64,000 nucleotides of DNA from Pseudomonas benzenivorans. Its GTDB lineage: Bacteria; Pseudomonadota; Gammaproteobacteria; Pseudomonadales; Pseudomonadaceae. Made by a program: the position numbers and the translations under genes. The notes under the pieces are model-generated. The model was not told the origin of the DNA. It worked only from the letters and a program-made list of their open reading frames with translations, and did not search any database. The stretch is from NCBI RefSeq assembly GCF_024397895.1, contig NZ_CP073346.1:744001-808000 (forward strand). The letters are read 5' to 3'. Shown here piece by piece: positions 54,093 through 63,767 of the stretch (the stretch's first letter is position 1; each line of letters opens with the position of its first letter).

Positions 54093-54779
54093 CTACTCGA
54101 AGCTGTCGCCGGCACTCATCACCAGCGGGCGAATCTTCTGCAACTGGGTTTCCAGCGAGTAGGTCATGCTCGACGACATCGAGAAGAAGGTCAGGAACGC
54201 CTTCAGGTTCGAGTCGCCCTCGCAGGTGGCATGTATGCGCTGCCAGAACGCCTGATTGACCAGTTGCAGTTGCTGAAACGTGCGCACCAGTCCTTTAAGC
54301 TCCCAATCGGCATGGCGCCCCTCGCGGAAATTGAAATACTGGCGCGCCAGGTACAGCGAGAAGGCGCGCAGGATGAACTCCTGGTTACTGGCGAATGGCA
54401 GGTGGTTCTGCGCCATCGGCCGCAGCTTGCCCAGCACAGGGCAGGCGCTGGTCGCCATGATCACCCCCAGCAACGCGCGCAGGCCCTCTTCGAGTCCCGC
54501 GTGCTTGGTGTATTCGCGCTCCGGCGTGCGCACCCAGACCATGGCCTTCTTGAAGGCCGGCAAGCCCTGAAAGTCCTCGATAACCTTATGCAGGTCCACC
54601 GCCGCCGGACAATGGCTGAAGGTGTTGCGGCTCAACGGGCAGTTGCTGCACTGCTGATGCTCCAGGCGCGTCCAGCTCGGCGCCGCGCTGGCCTGCTCCG
54701 GGTCATATGCGCGTTCCAGCTCGATGCGATAGCTGAACTCATGATTGTCGTCGAGAGTGAACCGGTACTCGATGGCCAT
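54093..54779 (-). CDS. Conserved hypothetical protein with Cys motif
   Basis: 228 residues. The N-terminal part is beta-rich (YRFTLDDNHEFSYRIELERAYDPE), followed by CSNCPLSRNTFSHCPAAVDL with three close cysteines and a His, a possible metal site, then a helical C-terminal domain (GVIMATSACPVLGKLRPMAQNHLPF). Soluble, no signal peptide. I do not know its function; it looks conserved upstream or downstream of uup in pseudomonads. Confidence 0.78.
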   Translation of the reverse strand: MAIEYRFTLDDNHEFSYRIELERAYDPEQASAAPSWTRLEHQQCSNCPLSRNTFSHCPAAVDLHKVIEDFQGLPAFKKAMVWVRTPEREYTKHAGLEEGLRALLGVIMATSACPVLGKLRPMAQNHLPFASNQEFILRAFSLYLARQYFNFREGRHADWELKGLVRTFQQLQLVNQAFWQRIHATCEGDSNLKAFLTFFSMSSSMTYSLETQLQKIRPLVMSAGDSFE

Positions 54780-54842
54780 GCCTTGCTCCGCCAGACTTCT
54801 AAAGGTTCTGTTTGAGGGTTTTCGACCGTATTGTGAACGGTT

Positions 54843-56765
54843 TCAGCCTTCCAGTTCCGCCCAACGCTCCAAAACCTGATCCAGTTCATGTTGCAGCGCC
54901 TGCAGCTGGGCCAAGGCTGCGGCCGTCTCCTCCGCCGGCTGCTGATAGAACGCCGGGTCACCCACGCGCGCTTGCAGGGCGGCGATCTGCGCCTCCAGCG
55001 CATCGATCTGGGCGGGAAGCGCTTCCAGCTCACGCTGCAGCTTGTAACTTAGCTTCTTTTTCCCCGCCGCCGGCGTGGCCGGCTCTGCTGCCGCCGGCTC
55101 GGGCGCGGGCGCAACCACCGCCGAGGCCAGCTCGGCCTTGCCCGCCTTGCTTTCGCCCACGCCGAGCAATCGCGCCGAACCACCCTGGCGCAGCCAGTCC
55201 TGGTAGCCGCCGACATACTCGCGCACACGCCCTTCACCCTCGAACACCAGGGTGCTGGTGACCACGTTGTCGAGGAAGGCCCGGTCGTGGCTGACCATCA
55301 GCACGGTGCCGGGGAAGGTCAGCAACACCTCCTCCAGCAACTCCAGGGTTTCCACGTCGAGGTCATTGGTCGGTTCGTCCAGCACTAGTAGGTTGGCCGG
55401 CTTGCTGAACAGCTTGGCCAGCAGCAGGCGTGCCCGCTCGCCGCCGGAAAGGGCCTTGACCGGCGTACGTGCACGCTGGGGACTGAACAGGAAGTCGCCC
55501 AGATAGCTCAGCACGTGACGGCTCTGACCATCGATGGTGATGAAGTCGCGGCCTTCGGCAACGTTGTCGATAACCGTCTTCTCCGGCTCCAGCTGATGGC
55601 GCAACTGGTCGAAATAGGCCACTTCCAGGCGAGTGCCGACCTCGATCTTGCCCGCGGTGGGTTGCAGATCGCCGAGCAGCAGCTTGAGCAGCGTGGTCTT
55701 GCCGGTGCCGTTGGCACCGAGCAGACCGATACGGTCGGAACGCTGCAGCACCATGGAAAAATCATCGACCAGCTTGGGACCGCCCGGGTGGGCGAAGCCG
55801 ACGTGCTCGACCACCATCACCTGCTTGCCGGACTTCTCCGCCACATCCAGCTGGATATTCGCCTTGCCCTGACGCTCACGCCGCTCGCTGCGCTCGGCAC
55901 GCATGGCCTTGAGCGCGCGCACGCGACCTTCGTTGCGGGTCCGGCGGGCCTTGATGCCCTGGCGAATCCACACTTCCTCCTGGGCCAGGCGCTTGTCGAA
56001 CAGGGCGTTGGCGGTCTCCTCGGCGGCCAGTTGCTGCTCCTTGTGCACCAGGAAGCTGGCGTAGTCGCCGTTCCAGTCGATCAGACCGCCACGGTCCAGC
56101 TCGAGGATGCGCGTGGCCAGGTTCTGCAGGAAGGCGCGGTCGTGGGTGATGAACAGCACCGCGCCGTTGAACCCGAGCAGCGCCTCTTCCAGCCAGGCAA
56201 TGGCGCCGATGTCCAGGTGGTTGGTCGGCTCGTCCAGCAGCAGCAGGTCCGGCTCCGAGACCAGCGCCTGGGCCAGCAGCACGCGGCGACGCCAGCCTCC
56301 GGACAGCTCGGCCAGGGTCTTGTCGGCCGGCAGCTGCAGGCGGCTCAGGGTGCTATCGACCAATTGCTGCAGACGCCAGCCGTCGCGCGCCTCGAGGTCC
56401 TGCTGGACGTGCATCAGCTTGTCCAGGTCGGCATCGCTGTGGATGTTCTGGCTCAGGTGGTGGTACTCGGCCAGCAGCGCACCGACACCGTCGAGGCCCT
56501 CGGCCACCACGTCGAACACGGTGCGCTCGTCGGCACGCGGCAACTCCTGCGGCAGTTCGCCGATCTTCAGCCCCGGCGCCCGCCAGATCTCGCCGTCATC
56601 GGCGTGCTGGTCGCCCTTGACCAAACGCAGCAGACTGGATTTGCCGGTGCCATTACGGCCGATGATGCACACCCGCTCGCCACGGGCGATCTGCCAGGAC
56701 ACCTTGTCCAGCAGCGGCATGGCGCCATAGGCCAGGGAAACATCGGTGAACTTGAGCAGGGTCAT
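54843..56765 (-). CDS. uup: ABC-F ATPase Uup
   Basis: 640 residues, two ABC domains and no membrane segment. Walker A at about 36-43 (GRNGTGKS) and again GANGTGKTT near 350; signatures LSGGWRRR and LSGGERAR. The C-terminus has the coiled-coil extension of Uup (RELEALPAQIDALEAQIAALQ). Uup affects transposon excision and ribosome-linked functions. The ATG at 56765 begins MTLLKFTDVSLAYG and gives the usual length. Confidence 0.93.
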   Translation of the reverse strand: MTLLKFTDVSLAYGAMPLLDKVSWQIARGERVCIIGRNGTGKSSLLRLVKGDQHADDGEIWRAPGLKIGELPQELPRADERTVFDVVAEGLDGVGALLAEYHHLSQNIHSDADLDKLMHVQQDLEARDGWRLQQLVDSTLSRLQLPADKTLAELSGGWRRRVLLAQALVSEPDLLLLDEPTNHLDIGAIAWLEEALLGFNGAVLFITHDRAFLQNLATRILELDRGGLIDWNGDYASFLVHKEQQLAAEETANALFDKRLAQEEVWIRQGIKARRTRNEGRVRALKAMRAERSERRERQGKANIQLDVAEKSGKQVMVVEHVGFAHPGGPKLVDDFSMVLQRSDRIGLLGANGTGKTTLLKLLLGDLQPTAGKIEVGTRLEVAYFDQLRHQLEPEKTVIDNVAEGRDFITIDGQSRHVLSYLGDFLFSPQRARTPVKALSGGERARLLLAKLFSKPANLLVLDEPTNDLDVETLELLEEVLLTFPGTVLMVSHDRAFLDNVVTSTLVFEGEGRVREYVGGYQDWLRQGGSARLLGVGESKAGKAELASAVVAPAPEPAAAEPATPAAGKKKLSYKLQRELEALPAQIDALEAQIAALQARVGDPAFYQQPAEETAAALAQLQALQHELDQVLERWAELEG

Positions 56766-57078
56766 CACACGCCTCGACGATACGACTGGTGCTGCGCGGG
56801 CGGAGAAGGTCGGAGGAGCGCAGCGACTGCTTGTCGACTTGCGCTTCAGTTCTCGACTTTTCATCCCGTTTTCAGCACAAACTGACTTGCCGAGGCCCTG
56901 GGCCGCGACAAAAACTGGGCGCGCATTCTAACCGAGATAGGCCGCGGAATTGCGGGCAATTTGCATTGACCCGCCAGTCGGCGGTCACGCTTTCGCCGCC
57001 GGGGGGCAAAAGGCTAAGCTAACCGCACTCAGCGCCAGCACCCTTGGCGCCCACTCACACCACCTTCCCGGAAGTGTC
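56766..57078. promoter_or_regulatory. uup-slt intergenic region
   Basis: 313 bases without a supported gene between divergent uup and slt. It must hold both promoters. A TAGAAT hexamer on the minus strand (56930-56925) could be the uup -10, but no matching -35 is evident, and I see no good promoter for slt. Confidence 0.4.
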
Positions 57079-59007
57079 ATGCGCGGTCGCCTGCTTTTCT
57101 TGTTGTCCTGCTTCTGTCTTTCCGCCACTACAGTCGCCTCGGCCCAGGCGACCAGCCTGGACCAGCAGCGCCAATACTACGACGAGGCCAAGCGTGCGCT
57201 GGCCAAAGGCAACAGCGAACCCTACCGACGCTACGCCAATGCCTTGCGCGATTACCCGCTGGAACCGTACCTGGCCTACGACGAGCTGACCGCCCGCCTG
57301 AAGTCGGCGAGCAATGGCGAGATCGAAAAGTTCCTCGCCGAACACGGCGACCTGCCACAGGCCGGCTGGATGAAATTGCGCTGGCTGCGCTGGCTGGCCG
57401 AGCGCGGCGAATGGCAAACCTTCGTCAACCATTACGACCCGGCGCTGAACTTCACCGAACTCGATTGCCTGTATGGCCAGTACCAACTCCGCCACGGTCA
57501 GACCGAGGCCGGGTACGCCACCGCAGAAAAGCTCTGGCTGGTCGGCAAATCCCAACCCGAGGCGTGCGACCCCCTGTTCGAGCGTTGGGACGCAGCCGGT
57601 CAGCTCACCGAGAAGAGGCGCTGGCAACGCATCAAGCTGGCCGCCGAGGCGCGCAACTATGGCTTGGCCAAGTACCTGGCCAAGACCCTGCCGAGCCTGG
57701 ACAGGCAGGGGCAGCTGCTGATCGAGGTGGCGCAGAAGCCGCAACTGCTCAGTCAAACGGCCCGGTTCGCCCCGGCCGACTGGGCCATGGCCGACGTAGT
57801 CGGCCTGGGCTTGCGCCGCCTCGCCCGGCAGGACCCGGAGAAGGCACTGAGCCTGCTCGACGGCTATGCCCAGCGCATGCGCTTCTCCAGCGAGGAGAAG
57901 GTGGCGATTGCCCGCGAGATCGGCCTGACCCTGGCCAAACGCTTCGATGCCCGCGCCCTCGAGGTGATGGCCAAATACGATCCGGAGCTGCGCGACAACA
58001 CCGTCAGCGAGTGGCGCGCCCGTCTGCTGCTGCGCCTGGGCCGCTGGAACGAGGTACACCAGCTGACCCGGCAGATGCCCGCCGACCTGGCGCAGAGCAG
58101 CCGCTGGCGCTACTGGCAGGCGCGCAGCCTGCAGCTGGCCCAGCCCAACAGCCAGGAGCCCCAAGCCCTCTATCAGGGGCTGGCGAAGGAACGCGACTTC
58201 TACGGCTTCATGGCCGCCGACCAGGTCAAGGCGCCCTACCATTTGAACAACAAGCCCCTGGCCCTCGACAGCAAGACGCTGGCGAAAGTGCGTAATGCCG
58301 CCGGTATCCGCCGCGCCCTGGAATTCCATGCGCGCGGCCAGATCGTCGATGGGCGCCGCGAGTGGTACCACGTCAGCCGCCTGTTCAGCCGCGAGGAGCT
58401 GGTCGCCCAGGCCCGCCTGGCCTACGACAAGGGCTGGTACTTCCCGGCCATCCGCACCATCAGCCAGGCCCAGTACTGGGATGACCTCGAAGTGCGCTTC
58501 CCCATGGCCCACCGCTCAGAGCTGACCAGCGAAGCGAAGAAGCGCGGCCTGCATTCCAGCTGGGTGTTCGCCATCACCCGTCAGGAAAGCGCCTTCATGG
58601 CCGACGCCCGGTCGCCGGTCGGGGCCATGGGCCTGATGCAGTTGATGCCGGCCACGGCCAAGGAAACCGCGCGACGCTTCGGCATAAGCCTGCCGTCGAC
58701 GCAATTGGCTTACCGGCCGGAGGTCAATATCCAGCTGGGCGCGGCCTACCTGAGCCAGATCTACGGCCAGTTCAAGGGTAACCGCGTGCTCGCCTCCGCC
58801 GCCTACAACGCCGGCCCAGGCCGCGTGCGCCAGTGGCTGCGTGGCGCCGACCACCTGGCCTACGACGTCTGGATCGAAAACATCCCCTTCGATGAAACCC
58901 GGCAATACGTGCAGAACGTGCTGTCGTATTCGGTGATCTACGGCCAGAAGCTCAACGCACCACAGCCGCTGATCGGCTGGCACGAGCGTTATTTCGACGA
59001 CCAGTGA
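57079..59007 (+). CDS. slt: Soluble lytic murein transglycosylase (Slt)
   Basis: 642-residue periplasmic enzyme that cleaves peptidoglycan to 1,6-anhydro-MurNAc products. Signal peptide [22 protein letters not shown], a superhelical U-domain, an L-domain, and the lysozyme-like C-domain with catalytic Glu503 in ITRQESAF and GAMGLMQLMPATA. The ATG at 57079 has GGAAG upstream and directly precedes the signal peptide. It feeds muropeptides to the NagZ recycling route also encoded in this window. Confidence 0.96.
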   Translation: MRGRLLFLLSCFCLSATTVASAQATSLDQQRQYYDEAKRALAKGNSEPYRRYANALRDYPLEPYLAYDELTARLKSASNGEIEKFLAEHGDLPQAGWMKLRWLRWLAERGEWQTFVNHYDPALNFTELDCLYGQYQLRHGQTEAGYATAEKLWLVGKSQPEACDPLFERWDAAGQLTEKRRWQRIKLAAEARNYGLAKYLAKTLPSLDRQGQLLIEVAQKPQLLSQTARFAPADWAMADVVGLGLRRLARQDPEKALSLLDGYAQRMRFSSEEKVAIAREIGLTLAKRFDARALEVMAKYDPELRDNTVSEWRARLLLRLGRWNEVHQLTRQMPADLAQSSRWRYWQARSLQLAQPNSQEPQALYQGLAKERDFYGFMAADQVKAPYHLNNKPLALDSKTLAKVRNAAGIRRALEFHARGQIVDGRREWYHVSRLFSREELVAQARLAYDKGWYFPAIRTISQAQYWDDLEVRFPMAHRSELTSEAKKRGLHSSWVFAITRQESAFMADARSPVGAMGLMQLMPATAKETARRFGISLPSTQLAYRPEVNIQLGAAYLSQIYGQFKGNRVLASAAYNAGPGRVRQWLRGADHLAYDVWIENIPFDETRQYVQNVLSYSVIYGQKLNAPQPLIGWHERYFDDQ

Positions 59008-59044
59008 TGTTCAGGCGCCCAGGATAGGGGGCATTCCCCCAGAC

Positions 59045-59851
59045 CTATTCGATGACCTCGACCGGCATGCCCAGTAGCAGTTCACCGGCGCCACCGGCGA
59101 TCAGGTTCTGCCCGAAATACACCTCGCCCTCGCGCTGGCGATAGCCCTGCAGGGTCGCCAGCGGTTCGCGATCGGCGTTTCGTTCGCCACTGTGGGGATC
59201 GAGGGTGGTCATGATGCAGCGCGAGCAGCCCTTGACCAGACAAAACTCCAGGTCGCCGATACGGATGCGCTTCCAACTGTCTTCGGCATAGGGCTCCGCG
59301 CCCTCGACCACCAGGTTGGGGCGAAAGCGCAACATCTCCAGTGGCCGGCCAACCCGCGCCGACAGGTCGTCCAACGAGCCCTGGCCGATCAGTAACAGCG
59401 GATAACCGTCGGCAAACGCCACCTTGTCGCCGACTTCGGCATAGGCGGTATCGACCTGCCGAGCGCGCGCCTCGGGCACCTGCACCAGGCGACAAGGACG
59501 CCCGAGAAACTGGCTCAGCCAGCGCGCCGCCTCATCGCCGGCATCCGGCACCTGCAGGCTGTCGCGCCAGATGGTCACGCCCCGCAGCTCGGCCTGCACG
59601 CCGGGCAGCGCCACCTTCAGGTCGCTCATGCCCGGTGCGCCAAGCAGCAGTTGCTCGTCCCCCTGCCAGCGGGCCGTCAGTTGAGTCATCTGCGGCAATA
59701 GCCGCTGGGTCAGAAAGCGTCCGCTGGCCGCATCGACTACCATCCAGCGGCGGTCACCCGACAGCCCCAGGGCGTCCAGCTGCGCGTGCGCAAGGGGCTC
59801 GGCGATGGCCGATTTCAACGGATAACGGTACAACCCAGAGAGGCGGAGCAT
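59045..59851 (-). CDS. MOSC-domain protein (YcbX-like)
   Basis: 268 residues: MOSC N-terminal beta-barrel (MLRLSGLYRYPLKSAIAEPLAHAQLDALGLSGDRRWMVVD) and C-terminal MOSC domain with the conserved Cys in CLVKGCSRCIMTTLDPHSGE. Molybdenum-cofactor sulfurase-related; E. coli YcbX and YiiM detoxify N-hydroxylated bases. The ATG at 59851 shares two bases with the ATG of the divergent gene. Confidence 0.9.
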   Translation of the reverse strand: MLRLSGLYRYPLKSAIAEPLAHAQLDALGLSGDRRWMVVDAASGRFLTQRLLPQMTQLTARWQGDEQLLLGAPGMSDLKVALPGVQAELRGVTIWRDSLQVPDAGDEAARWLSQFLGRPCRLVQVPEARARQVDTAYAEVGDKVAFADGYPLLLIGQGSLDDLSARVGRPLEMLRFRPNLVVEGAEPYAEDSWKRIRIGDLEFCLVKGCSRCIMTTLDPHSGERNADREPLATLQGYRQREGEVYFGQNLIAGGAGELLLGMPVEVIE

Positions 59852-60335
59852 GAGCCTGTTTTCCCTTCGGCAAAGCGCCCTTATACGAGCAAGGCGACGC
59901 GGCTTCAAGCCTGCGGCCGGTCTGGCACTGTCGGTTTTGCTCGCTGCCTGCAGTGGCAGCCCGCCGGCCAACCTCGGCGTGCACGATGGCCGCCTGGCGC
60001 CATGCCCCGACTCGCCGAACTGCGTCAACAGCCAGGCCAGCGACGCGCAGCAGCGGGTCGAACCACTGCCCCTGCTGGGTGACGCGGAGCAGACCCGGGC
60101 ACGCCTGGTTGCCATGCTTGCAAGCGAGCCGCGGGCACAATTGGTGGAGCAGGACACTCGCTATCTGCGCGCCGAATTCAGCAGCCGGGTGTTTCGCTTC
60201 GTCGACGATGTGGAGTTTCTGATCGGCGAGCAGGCGGTCGAGGTGCGCTCGGCTTCACGCCTCGGCTATGGGGACTTCGGCGTCAACCGGCAACGCATCG
60301 AACGGCTGCGGCAGCGCCTCGGGCAGAGGCCCTAG
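59850..60335 (+). CDS. DUF1499 lipoprotein
   Basis: 161 residues, lipoprotein signal with a basic N-region and lipobox LLAAC (Cys35). The DUF1499 motif CPDSPNCVNSQ follows, then VEFLIGEQAVEVRSASRLGYGDFGVNRQRIERLR. Function unknown. The ATG at 59850 is the only credible start, and it overlaps the start of the MOSC gene on the other strand. It is convergent with cheV, whose stop it overlaps by 4 nt. Confidence 0.85.
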   Translation: MSLFSLRQSALIRARRRGFKPAAGLALSVLLAACSGSPPANLGVHDGRLAPCPDSPNCVNSQASDAQQRVEPLPLLGDAEQTRARLVAMLASEPRAQLVEQDTRYLRAEFSSRVFRFVDDVEFLIGEQAVEVRSASRLGYGDFGVNRQRIERLRQRLGQRP

Positions 60336-61267
60336 GCGCTCACCTGGTCGAGCAGCAAGCGCTCTCGGATGACCTCGACCAGTTTGTCCGGCTGGAACTT
60401 GGAGAGGAAGTTGTCGCAACCGACCTTCTTCACCATGGCCTCGTTGAAACTGCCGGACAACGAGGTGTGCAGCACCACGTACAGCTCCTTCAGGCGCGGG
60501 TCCTGGCGGATCTCGGTGGTCAGGCGGTAGCCGTCCATCTCCGGCATTTCCGCATCGGTGAACACCATCAGCAACTTGTCGGTCAGGACCTCCCCGGCAT
60601 CCGCCCACTGCTTGAGCAGGCGCAACCCTTTCAGGCCATCGGTCGCCACGTGCATCTTCATACCCAGTTGCGACAGGGTATCGCGCAGCTGAGCCACCGC
60701 CACGCTCGAGTCATCCACCAGCAACACCTCACGGCCTCGCGCATGCTCCAGCAGCGGGTCGTTCAACCGCTCGCTGGAGATCTTCACGCTGTAGGGCACG
60801 ATCTCCGCCAGCACCTTCTCGACGTCGATGATTTCGACCAGCTGCTCCTCGACCTTGGTGATTGCGGTCAGGTAGTGCTGGCGCCCGGCGCCACCGGGTG
60901 GCGGCAGAATGGACTCCCAGTTGAGGTTGAGGATGCGGTCGACACCGCCCACCAGGAAGGCCTGCACGGTGCGGTTGTACTCGGTGACGATGATGGTGCT
61001 GCGCTCATCCGGGACCAGCGGGCGCATGCCAATGGCCTGGGACAGGTCGATCACCGGCAGGGTCTGACCACGCAGGTTGATGACCCCGCAGACGCAGCGA
61101 TGGCGGTGCGGCATCAGGGTCAGCTTGGGCATCTGCAGGACCTCCTGCACCTTGAACACGTTGATCGCGAACAGCTGCCGGCCGGCCAGGCGGAACATCA
61201 GAATTTCCAGGCGGTTCTCACCCACCAGCTGGGTGCGTTGATCGACCGTGTCGAGAATGCCGGCCAT
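60332..61267 (-). CDS. cheV: Chemotaxis coupling protein CheV (CheW-receiver fusion)
   Basis: 311 residues. CheW-like domain at about 15-165 (LEILMFRLAGRQLFAINVFKVQEV; GVINLRGQTLPVIDL) and receiver domain from about 180 with acidic pair Asp185/Asp186, phospho-acceptor Asp238 (FTDAEMPEMDG) and Lys in FLSKFQPD. CheV couples receptors to CheA and is tuned by phosphorylation. AGGAG precedes the ATG. It follows the kinase by 172 nt on the same strand. No receptor gene is nearby. Confidence 0.93.
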   Translation of the reverse strand: MAGILDTVDQRTQLVGENRLEILMFRLAGRQLFAINVFKVQEVLQMPKLTLMPHRHRCVCGVINLRGQTLPVIDLSQAIGMRPLVPDERSTIIVTEYNRTVQAFLVGGVDRILNLNWESILPPPGGAGRQHYLTAITKVEEQLVEIIDVEKVLAEIVPYSVKISSERLNDPLLEHARGREVLLVDDSSVAVAQLRDTLSQLGMKMHVATDGLKGLRLLKQWADAGEVLTDKLLMVFTDAEMPEMDGYRLTTEIRQDPRLKELYVVLHTSLSGSFNEAMVKKVGCDNFLSKFQPDKLVEVIRERLLLDQVSA

Positions 61268-61439
61268 TGCGTACTCCTAAGGGTTGTCGTGCCAAGCTGC
61301 AGGTGGGGTATCGGCCGGAGCCGGCACAACTGAAGTCACCGCAGACGCCTGCCATGATGCTCAGCTGTGCAATGCGAAATCAGAGGTGCTCAGCGCCGCT
61401 ATACGGGCGACGGAGAACCGGCAGCCCTGCGTCCAGACA

Positions 61440-62765
61440 TCAGGGTGCGGACGCTTCGCTGACACTCTCTGGCTGCGGCTGACGCAGCGGCAGCCAGACC
61501 GTGAATGCGGTTCCTTTGCCCACTTCGCTTTCGACCTCCAGCCTGCCGTTGTGCTTGTCGACGATGCTGTAGGAAACGGACAGGCCAAGCCCAGTGCCCT
61601 GCCCTACCGGCTTGGTGGTGAAGAACGGCTCGAACAGCCGGCTGAGGTGCTGGGGCGCAATACCGCCGCCGTTGTCGCGCACCCGCACGAACACCAGCTC
61701 GCCCTGACGACCGGTCTCCAGCCAGATCATGCCCTGCTTCTCGATGGCATGGGCGGCATTGACGATCAGGTTCATGAACACCTGGTTGAGCTGCGAACCC
61801 AGGCACTCCACCATCGGCAAGTCGCCGTAGTCCTTGACCACCTCGGCTTTGAACTTGATCTCGTTCCAGATCACGTTGAGCGTACTGTCGAGCCCCTTGT
61901 GCAGATCGGCGAGCTGCCAGTCACCTGAGTCGATATGGGAGAAGTCGCGCAGGTCCTGCACGATCTGTTTGACCCGCTCCAAGCCCTGGCGCGATTCCTT
62001 CACCAGGTCCGCCATGTCGTCGCGCACAAACTCGTAGTCGAGCCTGCGATTGATGCCCTCCAGCACCGAGCGGAAAGCGGCATCCTGCTGCTCGGCGGCC
62101 TTCTGATAGGCGTCGATCAGGCTGAACAGGTCGCCGACGTAGTTCTGCAGGCTGCTGAAGTTGGAGTAGACGTAGCCCACCGGGTTGTTGATCTCGTGCG
62201 CCACACCGGCGGCCAGCTGGCCGATTGCGGCCATTTTTTCCGACTGCAGCAACTGCGCCTGGGTATCTTCAAGCTTGCGAATCAGGCGGGCCTGCTCGTC
62301 TTTCTCAGACTGCAGCAACTGGTTGAGCCGCTCCAGCTGCAGGTGCTGGGTCGCGGTCTCGGTGGCATCGGCAACCGTCAGACAAACGTACTTGACGTTG
62401 TCCTCGGCATCCAGCACCGGCGAGAAGGTGCAGTTCTGGTACATCGCTTCGGCCTGCCCGGTGATGGGCCGACTGCCGGAGAAGTTGAACAACGAAGGGC
62501 GCTGCTGCCAGGAGGTGAAGGCCAGGTTCTGCAAGGCAAAGACCGAATCGACCTTCTTCTGCACCCACAGCTTCGGCAGTTCGGGACAGACCTCGAACAG
62601 CGACTTGCCGACGACATCCGCAATGTCCCGACCGCTATTGAGGACCATGAACTCGTTCCAGAACATCACCCGGCACTCGCCGTCGAGCAGCAGCACGCCC
62701 AGGTTGATGTTCTGCAGCACCGCCTGCAGATCCGACTGCAGCAAACCCTCGGTCTCAACCGTCAT
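61440..62765 (-). CDS. Soluble PAS-domain sensor histidine kinase
   Basis: 441 residues, no membrane segment. PAS domain at about 8-135 ([26 protein letters not shown]), a coiled coil at about 143-178, H-box with His190 in [14 protein letters not shown]-box [17 protein letters not shown]-boxes DNGGGIAP and [12 protein letters not shown], and an F-box FEPFFTTK. The HEINNP type belongs with HPK4-like kinases. The ATG at 62765 has AGGAAAGG upstream. It is 23 nt after the CheC gene and has no output domain, so it must signal through the single-domain receiver or another partner. Confidence 0.9.
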   Translation of the reverse strand: MTVETEGLLQSDLQAVLQNINLGVLLLDGECRVMFWNEFMVLNSGRDIADVVGKSLFEVCPELPKLWVQKKVDSVFALQNLAFTSWQQRPSLFNFSGSRPITGQAEAMYQNCTFSPVLDAEDNVKYVCLTVADATETATQHLQLERLNQLLQSEKDEQARLIRKLEDTQAQLLQSEKMAAIGQLAAGVAHEINNPVGYVYSNFSSLQNYVGDLFSLIDAYQKAAEQQDAAFRSVLEGINRRLDYEFVRDDMADLVKESRQGLERVKQIVQDLRDFSHIDSGDWQLADLHKGLDSTLNVIWNEIKFKAEVVKDYGDLPMVECLGSQLNQVFMNLIVNAAHAIEKQGMIWLETGRQGELVFVRVRDNGGGIAPQHLSRLFEPFFTTKPVGQGTGLGLSVSYSIVDKHNGRLEVESEVGKGTAFTVWLPLRQPQPESVSEASAP

Positions 62766-62788
62766 CGACAAACCTTTCCTGAACAGCT

Positions 62789-63406
62789 TCAGATATCGCT
62801 GAGCATCTGGTCGAGCGCCGCGATCACGGTATCGACCGTGTCCTCGGTGATGCACACCAGCAAGTCGCAATAGAAGCTATGAGTCGCCACCTCGAAGTGG
62901 ATTTCCAGCACCAGGGCCTGGTGGTCGCGCAACTCCTGGCCGCCCAGGACCTCCTGCAGCGAGCGTCCGCGGGAAAACAGCGAGGGCGAGCCGAAGCTGA
63001 CCTTCATGTCCACCTGCTGCGCCAGTCCGTTGATACAGGCCCCGGAAAGGATGTTGGTGACGTCCAGCACCAGCTCATCCTGCATGCCGCCCTTGTCGGC
63101 GCCTTCATAGCCCATGAGGCCGGCGAGCTGATCGGCACCGTTCTCGCCGAAGCACACGATGACTTCGCCGCGCAGGCGACCGAGAAAGGACTGACGGGTA
63201 ATGATCACCGGCTGGCTGGCGAGCATCAGCTGCTCCAGCAGCGCGGAATTGGCCACGCCGACCGGATGAATGCGCGGCACGGACAAGGTGACGAACGTCT
63301 CGGTCAGGCGTGCCAGGCGATCGGCGCCCTGCCCCATTGCCACGTTCATCAGCTCTTGCAGGGCATCGCGCTGATCTTCATTCAAACCCGACAGTCGATT
63401 GGTCAT
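62789..63406 (-). CDS. CheC-type chemotaxis phosphatase
   Basis: 205 residues with two CheC active-site motifs of the form D/S-x3-E-x2-N-x22-P. The first is exact (Asp14, Glu18, Asn21, Pro44). The second has the acids exchanged (Glu111, Asp115, Asn118, Pro141) but keeps Asn and Pro spacing. CheC-like enzymes dephosphorylate CheY-type receivers. It starts 1 nt after the receiver gene and is followed by the kinase gene. The likely substrate is the adjacent receiver or CheV; this is inferred. Confidence 0.88.
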   Translation of the reverse strand: MTNRLSGLNEDQRDALQELMNVAMGQGADRLARLTETFVTLSVPRIHPVGVANSALLEQLMLASQPVIITRQSFLGRLRGEVIVCFGENGADQLAGLMGYEGADKGGMQDELVLDVTNILSGACINGLAQQVDMKVSFGSPSLFSRGRSLQEVLGGQELRDHQALVLEIHFEVATHSFYCDLLVCITEDTVDTVIAALDQMLSDI

Positions 63407-63407
63407 C

Positions 63408-63767
63408 TTAGATCAACCCTATTTGGCGCAGTGCCGCCTGCATGGCTTCAGGCGTGATGGGTTTCTTGACGAAGGCCGCGGCGCCGAGTTCGCGCACCCG
63501 CTGCTGCGCCTGCGGCTGGATATCCGCACTGATGACGATAACCACGGCATTGGCATCCTCACGCTTGAGCAACTCCAGCGTGCGGAAACCGTCCATCACC
63601 GGCATCGTCAAATCGAGGAAGATCACCTCGGCATGCCCGGCGTGGTAGGCGTCCAGCGCCTCCTGACCATTGGCAGCCTGGGTGACCACGGCGTTGAGCT
63701 CATCAGGCAGCGCCTTCATCACCAGCTTTCTCGACATGGCCGAGTCGTCGACAATCAATACTTTCAA
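63408..63767 (-). CDS. Single-domain response regulator (CheY-like)
   Basis: 119 residues, receiver domain only. Acidic pocket Asp7/Asp8, phospho-acceptor Asp52 (VIFLDLTMPVMDG), Ser80 and Lys102 (KKP). The start is TTG at 63767 (MKVLIVDDS) because AAGGAAGG lies just upstream; a GTG at 63788 would give 126 residues but its extra part encodes that ribosome site. First gene of the receiver-CheC-kinase run. Confidence 0.9.
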   Translation of the reverse strand: MKVLIVDDSAMSRKLVMKALPDELNAVVTQAANGQEALDAYHAGHAEVIFLDLTMPVMDGFRTLELLKREDANAVVIVISADIQPQAQQRVRELGAAAFVKKPITPEAMQAALRQIGLI

